Assembly (NCBI RefSeq): GCF_038050405.1 | Contig: NZ_CP150900.1 | Coordinates: 2,108,001 to 2,172,000, forward strand | DNA length: 64,000 nt | Direction: 5' to 3' | Origin: Paraburkholderia sp. IMGN_8 | GTDB lineage: Bacteria > Pseudomonadota > Gammaproteobacteria > Burkholderiales > Burkholderiaceae | Shown: one piece after another, positions 27,256 through 36,668 of the stretch | Position numbering within the stretch: position 1 is the stretch's first letter | Layout of the letters: every line of letters begins with the position of its first letter | Position numbers and translations under genes: made by a program | Notes under the pieces: generated by a model | Databases searched by the model: none | What the model was told of the DNA's origin: nothing | What the model saw: the letters and a program-made list of their open reading frames with translations, nothing else

Positions 27256-28292
27256 CCCATCAATCGATGCAGGAAGCAGCGGGCGGCAAGCCGGGCGCGC
27301 AGGTGACGCCGCCGGCCGATCCGTCCGCGCCGCTCGCCAGCGGCAAGCCGGCCGGCACGCGGCTCGGTTTTTCGAACTACCTGGGTCTCGCCGGCGCATT
27401 GCTGGCGATGATCGTGCTGTTCTCGCTGCTGAGTTCGCACTTTTTGACGTACGACACGTTCAGCACGATCGCCAATCAGATCCCCGATCTGGTGGTGATG
27501 TCGGTCGGCATGACCTTCGTGCTGATCATCGCCGGGATCGATCTGTCGGTGGGTTCGGTGCTGGCGCTGGGAGCGTCGGTGGTCAGCGTGGCGGCCTTGA
27601 AGTGGGGCTGGGGGCCGTTGCCGTCCGCGTCGCTCGGGGTCGCCGCGGCGGCGCTGACCGGCACCCTGACCGGTTCGGTGACGGTGGGCTGGCGGATTCC
27701 GTCGTTCATCGTCTCGCTCGGCGTGCTCGAAGCGGCGCGGGGTCTCGCGTATCAGATGACGAATTCGCGCACCGCCTATATCGGCGACGCCTTCGATTTT
27801 CTGTCGAACCCGATCGCGCTCGGCATCTCGCCGGCGTTCCTGATTGCTGTGGCGGTCATGGTCGTGGCGCAACTGGTGCTCACGCGCACGGTATTCGGCC
27901 GCTATCTGGTCGGCATCGGCACCAACGAGGAAGCGGTGCGGCTCGCGGGCGTCAACCCGCGGCCGTACAAGATCATCGTGTTCGCGTTGATGGGCGCACT
28001 CGCGGGATTAGCGGCGCTGTTCCAGATTTCGCGTCTGGAAGCGGCGGACCCGAACGCGGGCGTCGGCATGGAGCTGCAGGTGATCGCGGCGGTGGTGATC
28101 GGCGGCACCAGCCTGATGGGCGGGCGCGGCTCGGTCATTAGCACTTTTTTCGGCGTGTTGATCATTTCGGTGCTGGCAGCCGGCCTCGCGCAGATCGGCG
28201 CGAACGAGCCGACCAAGCGCATGATCACCGGTGCGGTCATTGTCGTGGCGGTGGTGCTGGATACGTACCGCAGCCGTCGCAAGCGCGCCTGA
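27252..28292 (+). CDS. rbsC: Ribose ABC transporter permease
   Basis: A 346-residue membrane protein of the CUT2 permease family with around ten hydrophobic segments. The signatures VMSVGMTFVLIIAGIDLSVG and VNPRPYKIIVFALMGALAG, then GGTSLMGGRGSVISTFFGVL, are typical. The first 45 residues are a polar, Ala/Pro-rich extension. The start overlaps the rbsA stop (ATGA), implying coupled translation. It is the membrane channel for the sugar bound by RbsB. Confidence 0.9.
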
Positions 28293-28442
28293 TCGGCGCA
28301 CGGCAAAGCGGCACAACAGGTAACAGTTAGCAGTAGCAGCAGGCGTCAGGTTCAAGGGTTTTGGTCTGTCATCGATGAAAACGTCCGGTGGGTCGCCAGG
28401 TGGCGCGGCCGGCGGGAACAACAGGCAGGAGAGCAACAGGTT

Positions 28443-29483
28443 ATGGCGACGATCAAGGATGTAGCGGCCGTGGCGGGTGTCTCGTTCACGACGGTTTCGC
28501 ACGTGGTGAACAACTCGCGGCCGGTGTCGGCCGACGTGCGGGCGAAGGTCGAACACGCGATCCGTCAGCTTCACTATGTACCGTCGGCGGTGGCCCGCTC
28601 GCTCAAGGCGCGGGCGACGGCCACGATCGGTCTGGTGGTGCCGAACAGCACGAATCCGTATTTCGCGGAACTGGCGCGCGGCATCGAAGACGGTTGCTCG
28701 CGCAATGGCTACTGCGTGTTCTTCTGCAATTCCGACGACGATCCGGCCAAGCAGCGTAACTACCTGCGTGTGCTGCAGGAAAAGCGTATCGACGGGCTCA
28801 TCGTCGCTTCCGCCGGCGACGATGCGGTGCTCGCGCAAACGCTCGCCGACGCGCGCGAGCCGCTGGTGGTCTTGGACCGCAACATCGAAGGCCTGAACGC
28901 GGATCTGGTGCAGATCGACCACGAGAAGGGCGCGTATCTCGCCACCCGCCATCTGCTCGAACTGGGGCATGTGCGGATCGGCTGCATTACCGGGCCGGTC
29001 AAGACGGCGGTGAGCGCCATGCGGGTGCACGGTTTCATCCGCGCGATGACCGAGCGCGGCATCGACATTCCGCCCGATGCGATTGTCGAAAGCGATTTTT
29101 CGGGCACGGGCGGCCATCGCGCGGCCGGGCAACTGTTCGATACCGTGAAACCGTCGGCGATTTTTGCCGGCAACGACATGATGGGCATCGGCGCGCTGCG
29201 CGCCGCGGCGGAGCGCAATATCAGCGTGCCGCGCGATTGCTCGATCATCGGCTTCGACGATATCGAACTGGGGCGCTTCACCTATCCGGCGCTGTCGACG
29301 GTCGGGCAGTCGGTGCGCGCGCTCGGCGATATGGCCGCGCAGACGCTGATCGAACGCATCGCCGGAACCTCGACAGGCAATCCGCGCGCGCCAGGCCGCC
29401 GGCGGGTCGTGTCGCCGCGGCTGATCGTGCGCGAATCGACCGCGACGTGGGCCGGGGCGGCCAAACGCAATCTGGCAGCTTGA
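28443..29483 (+). CDS. rbsR: LacI-family repressor, RbsR-like
   Basis: A 346-residue LacI/GalR regulator. DNA-binding domain: MATIKDVAAVAGVSFTTVSH, followed by the hinge YVPSAVARSLKARATATIGL. The effector domain holds VVPNSTNPYFAELARGIED and IFAGNDMMGIGALRAAAE. In the rbs context it should bind ribose or a phosphorylated form and control the operon through the palindrome upstream of rbsB. An AGGAG-like site (caggagagcaac) precedes the ATG. Confidence 0.88.
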   Translation: MATIKDVAAVAGVSFTTVSHVVNNSRPVSADVRAKVEHAIRQLHYVPSAVARSLKARATATIGLVVPNSTNPYFAELARGIEDGCSRNGYCVFFCNSDDDPAKQRNYLRVLQEKRIDGLIVASAGDDAVLAQTLADAREPLVVLDRNIEGLNADLVQIDHEKGAYLATRHLLELGHVRIGCITGPVKTAVSAMRVHGFIRAMTERGIDIPPDAIVESDFSGTGGHRAAGQLFDTVKPSAIFAGNDMMGIGALRAAAERNISVPRDCSIIGFDDIELGRFTYPALSTVGQSVRALGDMAAQTLIERIAGTSTGNPRAPGRRRVVSPRLIVRESTATWAGAAKRNLAA

Positions 29484-29513
29484 ACAGACTTGAGCAGATT
29501 TGAGGAGAAGGTA

Positions 29514-30443
29514 GTGGCAAGCAATGAAACGCGCGGACGCGTGGCGGTGGTTGGCAGTCTGAACATGGACCTCGTTGTGCGCGCGCCGCGTCTGCCGCAT
29601 CCCGGCGAGACGCTTGCCGGCCGCACCTTTACGCAGGTGGCGGGCGGCAAGGGCGGCAACCAGGCGGTGGCGGCCGCGCGCCTCGGCGCGCAGGTGTCGA
29701 TGCTCGGTTGTGTCGGCGCCGACGCAAACGGCGCGCAATTACGCGCCGGACTCGAAACGGAGGGCATCGACTGTGCGGCCGTCGAAACCGGGGCGCAGGC
29801 CACCGGCGTCGCGCTGATCGTCGTCGATGACGCCAGCCAGAACGCGATCGTGATCGTCGCGGGCAGCAACGGCGAAGTCACGCCCGCGACGATCGCGCGT
29901 TATGAAGCGGTGCTGGCCGCCGCCGACGTGGTGATCTGCCAGCTCGAAACGCCGCCCGATGCGGTGCGCGCGGCGCTTGCCGCGGCGCGGCGCCTGGGCA
30001 AAACGGTGATCCTGAATCCGGCGCCCGCTACCGGCCCCTTACCGGCCGACTGGCTGCCGCTGATCGACTATCTGATTCCGAACGAACTCGAAGCCGCGAC
30101 GCTGACCGGTATGCCGGTCGCCACGCCCGCCGACGCGGCCCAGGCGGCCGCCGCGCTGCACCAGGCCGGCGCGCGCAATGTGCTGGTGACGCTCGGTCCG
30201 CGTGGCGTGCACGCGACGTTCGACGGTATGGAGGCCACGCTTTACGACGCGCCGCGCGTCGACGCAGTCGACACTACCGCGGCGGGCGACACCTTCATAG
30301 GCGGATTCGCGGCGCAACTCGCACGGGGCGCGAGCGTCGATGCGGCGATCCGTTTCGCGCAGCGCGCCGCGGCGCTTTCGGTGACGCGCGCCGGCGCGCA
30401 GCCTTCGATTCCCACCCGCGCCGAACTGGACGCGTCGGCCTGA
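29514..30443 (+). CDS. rbsK: Ribokinase
   Basis: A 309-residue PfkB-family kinase. N-terminal VVGSLNMDLVVRAPRLPHPG followed by GETLAG and FTQVAGGKGGNQAVAAARLG are ribokinase signatures; the C-terminal motif is VDTTAAGDTFIGGFAAQLA with the catalytic Asp. It phosphorylates ribose to ribose 5-phosphate. The GTG at 29514 is chosen because GGAGAAGG lies just upstream and the sequence there matches the family start; a TTG eight codons earlier lacks that support. It closes the ribose operon. Confidence 0.9.
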   Translation: MASNETRGRVAVVGSLNMDLVVRAPRLPHPGETLAGRTFTQVAGGKGGNQAVAAARLGAQVSMLGCVGADANGAQLRAGLETEGIDCAAVETGAQATGVALIVVDDASQNAIVIVAGSNGEVTPATIARYEAVLAAADVVICQLETPPDAVRAALAAARRLGKTVILNPAPATGPLPADWLPLIDYLIPNELEAATLTGMPVATPADAAQAAAALHQAGARNVLVTLGPRGVHATFDGMEATLYDAPRVDAVDTTAAGDTFIGGFAAQLARGASVDAAIRFAQRAAALSVTRAGAQPSIPTRAELDASA

Positions 30444-30864
30444 CGAAAGCGTGGCGCTGCCCGCGAGAGCTAACAAGCTTCGCGTTCGATCCGGTTTCAG
30501 CGGTTGGTGGCGCCACGGTTAAAAGAATCCTCTGCTTCAAAGCCGCCGCGTTGCCGCTTGAGTGGGTGAAGCGGAGGTCGCTCGCGCCGCCGCAACGCAA
30601 ACCTCCCGTCTTGCATTCTCAACTGCATTCCGCACACTTCCGGCGCGCACGATCCCCACGCAACCGCGCTCGACGGCCTTTTGTAATTTCTTTCATCTGC
30701 TTACAACAGCTTTCTTCATACCATATAAAAGCTTCAAGTACGGCGTTCGAGTGCCGTAAACGAAATTAGAGCGCCGCATCAAAAAAGGCGCAGCGTACCG
30801 AGACGCTACAGGCTACCCCGCGCTGCCCATGCAGCCTCTCATCTGGTTAAGTACAGGAACGAGC
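30444..30864. other. Intergenic region upstream of the chemoreceptor gene
   Basis: About 420 bases without a convincing gene. The last 200 bases are A/T-richer (for example around 30680-30780) and likely hold the chemoreceptor promoter; no flagellar sigma factor motif could be assigned by eye. Confidence 0.45.
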
Positions 30865-32625
30865 ATGTTGAACAAAGGGATCACGATCAAGGCGCGAATT
30901 GGCCTCACGATGGCTTTTCTCGCCGCGCTGCTAGTTGCCATCGGCGTTTTCGGTCTGTTCGGCATGAGCCGCTCGAACGACGCATACCGGGATACTTTCA
31001 CCAACGCCATGCCGAGCGCGGTCGACATCGGCGACGCCGAGCTTTACGCGGCGCGCGAGCGCCTCGCACTTGATCGTGCCGCGTTCCAGGCGGGAACACC
31101 GGAAGCCGGAGCGACGCTCGAGCGCGCGCGCGCCATGCGCACCTTGTCCGACAAGTGGTGGAAAGCGTACATGGATCTGCCGCGCGACGCGGAAGAGGAT
31201 CGCCTCGCGCAGGCGGTGATCGGTAAGCGCGACGTGCTGCATCAGCAGTTGGATGCGTTCGCCGCCATCATTGCGGCGAACGAACAGACCAAAATCGTCG
31301 ACGGCGCCAAGCGTTTGCAGGTTGCCTATAACGATCTGGCCGAAGCCGACGAGGCGCTGAGCAAATTCCAGTTCGTATCGGCCAAGGGTGGTTTCGACTC
31401 CGCGCAAAGCAGCTTCGAGGTGTTCCGCATGGTCAGCATCGGCGCGCTGCTGGTCGGCGTGATCGCTTCCGTGCTGTCCTATCTGACGCTCAGCCGCGCG
31501 ATTGCGCGGCCGCTCGGCGAAGCGCTCGGTCATTTCGACGCGATTGCCGCAGGCGATTTGCGCCGCCCGGTCGTGATCGCTTCGCGCGACGAAATGGGGC
31601 AGTTGCTCGAAGGTATCGCCAGGATGAAGCACAGCCTCACCGAAACGGTGCGTACGGTGCGCAGCGGCAGCGAATCGATCGCGACCGCGACGCGCCAGAT
31701 CGCCGCCGGCAATATCGACCTGTCTTCGCGTACCGAAGAGCAGGCGTCGGCGTTGCAGGAAACCGCGTCGAGCATGGATGAGCTGACCGGCACGGTCAAG
31801 CAGAACGCCGACAACGCCCGCCAGGCGAGCTCGCTGGCGGCCAACGCGTCGGAGATCGCGAACAAGGGCAGCGCGGTGGTCGGCCAGGTGGTCGGCACGA
31901 TGGGCGACATCAACCAGAGCTCGGCGAAGATCGCCGACATCATTTCGATCATCGAAGGGATTGCGTTCCAGACCAACATCCTGGCCCTGAATGCGGCTGT
32001 GGAAGCGGCGCGGGCCGGCGAAGAAGGGCGCGGCTTCGCGGTCGTGGCAGGCGAAGTGCGCAGTCTCGCGCAGCGTTCGTCGGCGGCGGCCAAGGAAATC
32101 AAGGAACTGATCGACACCTCGGTCGAGCGCGTGCAGTCCGGCTCGGCGCTCGTCGACGAAGCCGGCCGCACGATGACCGAAATCATCGGCGCGGTGCAAC
32201 GCGTCACCGACATCATGGGCGAAATCGCAGCGGCCTCGGAAGAGCAAAGCAGCGGCATCGACCAGGTGGCGCGCGCCGTCACGCAGATGGACGAGGTTAC
32301 GCAGCAGAATGCGGCGCTGGTCGAAGAAGCGGCGGCGGCAGCGCAATCGCTCGAAGATCAGGCGGGCAAGCTACGCACCGCGGTCGCGGTATTCCAGCTT
32401 GAAGACGGCGGTCATACAGCGCCGGTTAGCGCAGCGCCGAAGCCGAAGCGCGCAGCAGCGCCGATCCGGCCGATGGCGGCGCGTAAGGCGCCGGCTGCGG
32501 TCGCGAAAGCGCCCGCCGCACCGGCAGCAGCAATGTCCGCTGCCGAGTCGGCCAAGGCGTCCGCCAAGGCGCCCGCCAAGGCATTGGCGAGCGCCGGCAG
32601 CGATCAGGATTGGGAAACCTTCTGA
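30865..32625 (+). CDS. Methyl-accepting chemotaxis protein
   Basis: A 586-residue transmembrane chemoreceptor. TM1 is near residues 12-33, a periplasmic four-helix-type domain follows, TM2 is near 188-210, then a HAMP domain and a long signalling coiled coil with the conserved tip (IEGIAFQTNILALNAAVEAA, RAGEEGRGFAVVAGEVR). An Ala/Lys/Pro-rich linker leads to the C-terminal QDWETF, a pentapeptide of the NWETF type that tethers CheR and CheB. AGGAACG precedes the ATG at 30865; an ATG at 30829 is the alternative. Ligand unknown; its position after rbsK suggests, but does not prove, a sugar. Confidence 0.92.
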   Translation: MLNKGITIKARIGLTMAFLAALLVAIGVFGLFGMSRSNDAYRDTFTNAMPSAVDIGDAELYAARERLALDRAAFQAGTPEAGATLERARAMRTLSDKWWKAYMDLPRDAEEDRLAQAVIGKRDVLHQQLDAFAAIIAANEQTKIVDGAKRLQVAYNDLAEADEALSKFQFVSAKGGFDSAQSSFEVFRMVSIGALLVGVIASVLSYLTLSRAIARPLGEALGHFDAIAAGDLRRPVVIASRDEMGQLLEGIARMKHSLTETVRTVRSGSESIATATRQIAAGNIDLSSRTEEQASALQETASSMDELTGTVKQNADNARQASSLAANASEIANKGSAVVGQVVGTMGDINQSSAKIADIISIIEGIAFQTNILALNAAVEAARAGEEGRGFAVVAGEVRSLAQRSSAAAKEIKELIDTSVERVQSGSALVDEAGRTMTEIIGAVQRVTDIMGEIAAASEEQSSGIDQVARAVTQMDEVTQQNAALVEEAAAAAQSLEDQAGKLRTAVAVFQLEDGGHTAPVSAAPKPKRAAAPIRPMAARKAPAAVAKAPAAPAAAMSAAESAKASAKAPAKALASAGSDQDWETF

Positions 32626-33072
32626 TCGGCGTGCTGATGCAGATCGCTCGATAAAGCGAAAAGCGCGGGCGTGCGGTGTCATCGCCGCGCTTTGAACGCG
32701 ACGATGTGGCTCCGGCGAGCAATCGCATCGGCGTTCGTGTTGCAACATTCGTTCCCGATCCCGCCGCATGTCGACTCGTGCTGGCGCGGATAACCGCACG
32801 ACAATGTGCACGACGACAGCAAAAAGGCCGCGATTGCGCATGCAACCGCGGCCTTTTGCCGTGCACTGCGGACTAACGAACGTCTACGATGACAGTCCGT
32901 GCCCTGGCGAGCCCTGCGATCCGGTACATTGACGGGCGCGACTGCGTCTTGCATCGGCGACACCGGCCGGCGCCGGCAGTCGCCGTGCGGACCTCAGGCG
33001 GCGCAAACGCAATCCCGGCGCCGCGAGTCCGCAGCAACCCACCTTTCAACGCGCCAGCCATAAAGGACCGAC
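32626..33072. other. Intergenic region with a terminator, between the chemoreceptor and hydratase genes
   Basis: 447 bases. Apart from the hairpin at 32822-32857 I see no gene; short reading frames here lack ribosome binding sites and family resemblance. Confidence 0.5.
32822..32857. terminator. Bidirectional rho-independent terminator
   Basis: An 11-base stem AAAAGGCCGCG with its inverse, continued by TTGC/GCAA around a gcat loop. It has A-runs on the left and T-runs on the right, so it can work in both directions. It lies about 200 bases after the chemoreceptor stop. Confidence 0.8.
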
Positions 33073-33834
33073 ATGACGCCACACGACCTCGCGCACCGCC
33101 TCGTCGAAGCACGCAGGCAGCATCGCCCGATCGATGCGCCCGCACCCGACAGCCTGCCGCCCGATGCGGCAACCGCGTACGCGATCCAGCAGGCCGTCAT
33201 CGCGGGCCTCGGTGAATCGACCGGCGCATGGAAGATCGGCGCCAAAGCGCCGGGCGGCGCGGCCTCGGGCGCACCGATTCCGGCCTCGCTGGTGCTGCCC
33301 TCGCCGGCGCGGGTCGCCCGCGCGGGTTTCTTCCGGATGCTGCTGGAGCTGGAGATCGCCTTCCGTTTTACCGAGGCGATCGAGCCGCGCGGCAGGGCGT
33401 ATGCGCGCGACGAGGTGCTTTCGAAGGTGGGCGTGGTGTTGCCGGCCATCGAGATCGTCGACAGCCGCTTTACCGAGTGGCCGAACGTCGCGCCACTCGC
33501 GCAACTGGCCGATGCGCAGAACAACGGCGCGTTGATCACCGGCCATCCGGTTGCCTATGCGGGCCTCGCGCGTGGCTTCGATTTCGTGTCGCCCGAACTG
33601 GAGTTGAGCTTCAACGGCGACTCGCTGGTGCCGGAAGCCACCGGCAACCCCGCGGGCGATCCGCGCGAACTGCTGGTCTGGTTCGTCAACCACTGCGCGG
33701 CCAGCGGGATCACCATCGAACCCGATTGGACCCTTACCACTGGTTCGTACGTCGGCGCTCACAATGTGGACAGGCCCGGCATTGTCCGTGGACACATCGA
33801 TGGTCTCGGCGAAGTCGAGATTGAACTGACCTGA
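33073..33834 (+). CDS. 2-keto-4-pentenoate hydratase / FAA-hydrolase family protein
   Basis: A 253-residue enzyme of the fumarylacetoacetate hydrolase superfamily, in the MhpD-type branch. Metal-binding features: LLELEIAFRFTEAIEP (the ExE motif) and LPAIEIVDSRF with the Glu/Asp pair; the family end LTTGSYVGAHNV is also recognisable. Such enzymes add water to dienoates in aromatic meta-cleavage, or decarboxylate related acids. No other ring-cleavage genes are adjacent, so the pathway is unknown. A terminator follows 32 bases after the stop. Confidence 0.83.
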   Translation: MTPHDLAHRLVEARRQHRPIDAPAPDSLPPDAATAYAIQQAVIAGLGESTGAWKIGAKAPGGAASGAPIPASLVLPSPARVARAGFFRMLLELEIAFRFTEAIEPRGRAYARDEVLSKVGVVLPAIEIVDSRFTEWPNVAPLAQLADAQNNGALITGHPVAYAGLARGFDFVSPELELSFNGDSLVPEATGNPAGDPRELLVWFVNHCAASGITIEPDWTLTTGSYVGAHNVDRPGIVRGHIDGLGEVEIELT

Positions 33835-33865
33835 GTGTGTAACGGCGCGTTACGAAGCTCGCTGC

Positions 33866-33891
33866 AAACGGCTGCCTGAGGGCAGCCGTTT
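33866..33891 (+). terminator. Rho-independent terminator of the hydratase gene
   Basis: An 11-base perfect stem (AAACGGCTGCC and its inverse) with a four-base loop, then further T residues. A classic terminator position 32 bases past the stop codon. Confidence 0.9.
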
Positions 33892-34111
33892 TACATTTGC
33901 CGCGTCTACGGTGGCCGCTTAGCCGTATATATACCTAGGGAAGCCGAGACGCGAGCGACCGTCGTACAGTTATTGCATGCGGCTAACCACGTCGCCGATG
34001 CGGGTAATGCGGGCGGGCCAAGGGCCAGGTGCGGCGAACGACAACGCTGCGTTGAAGCCAATGCGAAACGGCGTAGAACAAATCCGCCGTCACGTTGACA
34101 AACAGTTTGAA

Positions 34112-34156
34112 GATGCGTCGGGCGCCGATGCGTCGGGCGCCGATGCGTCGGGCGCG
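34112..34156. repeat. 15-base tandem repeat, three units
   Basis: Three consecutive units of GATGCGTCGGGCGCC (the third ends in G), followed by a partial fourth. In one frame it would read Asp-Ala-Ser-Gly-Ala three times. It lies in the long leader before prkA. Confidence 0.9.
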
Positions 34157-34605
34157 GATGCACGAACATGTAACACACGTTCGTGGCTGTAGACCAAACA
34201 CTCGCGCCGCGCGTTGATTGAAAAAAGTAGCGGGGCAAGCGAAAAACGCATGACGTCTACGTGTAATGCAACAAAGTGTGCGCATGCAGACAGGCTGTCT
34301 GACGCAGCAATGAGATCATCCGATGAACGAGACGGTCCGCGCAATGCAGCAGTAGAAGCGGAGGGTGAAGCAGGCAGCGCAGGGACAGGGGAGCCAGGTC
34401 TGCAATCGCTGTGATGTGAGTGCAAGATTGTAGGTGAGCGAATCTGTGTTTCCAAGTGAGGAATGTCGGGAGGCGGGTACGGCGCGATTTTCGCAACGTA
34501 GTTCGTGAAAAAAAATTTAAAAGGGTTTAGGATGAATTCGAGCGATGTCGTTTCCGAATAGCGCGCCGCGCACGACATCGGTCTAGACTTCGGCGAGGAG
34601 GTAGC

Positions 34606-36528
34606 ATGGATATCTACAGCAGTTTCGCGACCCGCTTCGAGAAAACACGAGAGGATGAACTCTCGCTCGAGGAGTATCTCGCGCTCTGCAAAGACAATCC
34701 CGCCGCGTACGCCACGGCTGGCGAACGCATGTTGATGGCAATCGGGGAACCAGAACAGATCGACACCCGCAACGATCCGCGCCTGTCGCGCATCTTCGCG
34801 AACAAGGTCATCAAGGTATACCCCGCATTCCGTGAGTTCTACGGAATGGAAGATGTGATCGAGCAGGTGGTCGCGTACTTCCGGCATTCGGCCCAGGGGC
34901 TCGAAGAAAAGAAACAGATTCTGTATCTGCTGGGCCCGGTCGGCGGCGGCAAATCGTCGATCGCGGAACGCTTGAAGCAGTTGATGGAACGCGTGCCTTT
35001 CTACGCGATCAAGGGTTCGCCCGTGAACGAGTCGCCGCTTGGGCTTTTCGATTACGACGAGGACGGTCCGATCCTCGAAGAACAGTACGGTATTCCACGC
35101 CGCTACCTGAAAAACATTCTGAGTCCGTGGGCAGTCAAGCGCCTGCACGAATACAACGGCGACATCCGCAAGTTCCGCGTGGTGCGCCGCTATCCATCCA
35201 TCCTGCGGCAAATCGGCATCGCCAAGACCGAACCGGGCGACGAAAACAATCAGGACATTTCGTCGCTCGTCGGCAAGGTCGACATCCGCAAGCTCGAACA
35301 GTACGCACAAGACGACGCCGACGCGTATAGCTACTCCGGCGGCCTGTGTCTTGCGAATCAGGGCTTGCTCGAATTCGTCGAAATGTTCAAGGCGCCGATC
35401 AAGGTCCTGCACCCGCTGCTTACCGCGACTCAGGAAGGCAACTTCAAGGGCACGGAAGGCTTTGGCGCGATCCCGTTCGACGGCGTGATTCTGGCTCACT
35501 CGAACGAGTCCGAATGGAAGGCGTTCCGCAACAACCGCAACAACGAAGCGCTGCTCGACCGGATCTTCGTCGTGAAGGTGCCGTACTGCCTGCGCTACAG
35601 CGAAGAGGTCAAGATCTACGAGAAGCTGCTGCGTAATTCGTCGCTGGCCAGCGCGGTATGCGCGCCGGGTACGCTGAAGATGATGGCGCAGATGTCGGTG
35701 CTCACGCGCTTGCAGGAGCCGGAGAATTCCAGCCTCTTTTCGAAGATGCAGGTGTACGACGGCGAGAATCTCAAGGACACCGATCCGAAGGCGAAGTCGT
35801 ATCAGGAGTACCGCGACTTCGCGGGCGTGGATGAAGGGATGACCGGCGTGTCGACCCGCTTCTCGTTCAAGATTCTCTCGCGGGTGTTCAATTTCGATTC
35901 GACCGAAGTCGCGGCCAACCCGGTGCACCTGATGTACGTGCTCGAACAGCAGATCGAGCGCGAACAGTTCCCACCGGAAACCGAGCAGAAGTATCTGTCG
36001 TTCATTAAAGACGTGCTCGCGTCGCGCTATGCCGAGTTCATCGGCAAGGAGATTCAAACCGCGTATCTGGAGTCGTATTCCGAGTATGGCCAGAACATCT
36101 TCGATCGCTACGTGACGTATGCCGACTTCTGGATTCAGGATCAGGAGTTCCGCGATCACGACACCGGCGAGAGCTTCGACCGCGCGGCGCTGAACGCCGA
36201 ACTGGAGAAGATCGAGAAACCTGCGGGCATCAGCAATCCGAAGGACTTCCGCAACGAGATCGTCAACTTCGTGCTGCGCGCGCGTGCTGCGAATGCGGGG
36301 AAGAATCCCGCGTGGATCAGCTACGAGAAGCTGCGCGTCGTGATCGAAAAGAAGATGTTCTCGAACACGGAGGAATTGTTGCCGGTGATTTCGTTCAACG
36401 CCAAAGGCTCGGCGGAGGAGCAGCGCAAGCACGAAGACTTCGTCAACCGGATGGTCACAAAGGGGTATACGCCGAAGCAGGTACGCTTGCTGTGTGACTG
36501 GTATCTGCGCGTGCGCAAATCGTCATGA
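34606..36528 (+). CDS. prkA: PrkA serine protein kinase
   Basis: A 640-residue protein. The N-terminal AAA+ region has Walker A GPVGGGKSS at 110-118, and the C-terminal kinase-like region contains the usual RKTYPxx-type end (GYTPKQVRLLCDWYLRVRKSS). It is the first gene of the conserved prkA-yeaH-spoVR stress operon found in most proteobacteria, induced at starvation and by nitrogen limitation in E. coli. A GGAGG site precedes the ATG. Biochemically PrkA is described as a serine kinase, and recent work suggests AAA-protease-type activity. Confidence 0.93.
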   Translation: MDIYSSFATRFEKTREDELSLEEYLALCKDNPAAYATAGERMLMAIGEPEQIDTRNDPRLSRIFANKVIKVYPAFREFYGMEDVIEQVVAYFRHSAQGLEEKKQILYLLGPVGGGKSSIAERLKQLMERVPFYAIKGSPVNESPLGLFDYDEDGPILEEQYGIPRRYLKNILSPWAVKRLHEYNGDIRKFRVVRRYPSILRQIGIAKTEPGDENNQDISSLVGKVDIRKLEQYAQDDADAYSYSGGLCLANQGLLEFVEMFKAPIKVLHPLLTATQEGNFKGTEGFGAIPFDGVILAHSNESEWKAFRNNRNNEALLDRIFVVKVPYCLRYSEEVKIYEKLLRNSSLASAVCAPGTLKMMAQMSVLTRLQEPENSSLFSKMQVYDGENLKDTDPKAKSYQEYRDFAGVDEGMTGVSTRFSFKILSRVFNFDSTEVAANPVHLMYVLEQQIEREQFPPETEQKYLSFIKDVLASRYAEFIGKEIQTAYLESYSEYGQNIFDRYVTYADFWIQDQEFRDHDTGESFDRAALNAELEKIEKPAGISNPKDFRNEIVNFVLRARAANAGKNPAWISYEKLRVVIEKKMFSNTEELLPVISFNAKGSAEEQRKHEDFVNRMVTKGYTPKQVRLLCDWYLRVRKSS

Positions 36529-36543
36529 TACGCACTGCGTGCC

Positions 36544-36585
36544 GCTCGCGCGGTCCGACCGCGCGAGCACCTTGCGAGGCGCAAG
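36544..36585. promoter_or_regulatory. Two tandem hairpins between prkA and yeaH
   Basis: First a perfect 11-base stem (GCTCGCGCGGT, loop ccg) at 36544-36568, then a six-base stem (CTTGCG, loop agg) at 36571-36585. Neither is followed by a T-run. They probably set the ratio of prkA to downstream mRNA, by attenuation or RNA processing; this is inferred. Confidence 0.6.
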
Positions 36586-36668
36586 CTGCATGGACATAGC
36601 GTTGTGTTTGTAGACATGCATATGCAACGCGCGTCTCGCGCACTCGAAATTAAAGCGGGAGACCGGGC

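Larger units (their letters stand above)
33835..34605. other. Long non-coding leader region upstream of prkA
   Basis: 770 bases. It contains a terminator (33866-33891), a 15-base tandem repeat (34112-34156) and an A/T-rich segment (about 34503-34530) that may be part of the prkA promoter. A 71-codon frame crossing the tandem repeat (33977-34192) has no clear ribosome binding site and is not called. Confidence 0.5.

Noticed and set aside
34112..34156. CRISPR-like array
   Set aside because: Units are directly adjacent with no spacers and only three copies; a simple tandem repeat.
33977..34192. A 71-codon frame with Asp-Ala-Ser-Gly-Ala repeats
   Set aside because: No convincing ribosome binding site and no family resemblance; the tandem repeat alone explains the frame.
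34090..36432. A 780-codon frame on the minus strand opposite prkA
   Set aside because: Shadow of prkA; no start signal, low-complexity composition, and prkA is fully conserved on the plus strand.
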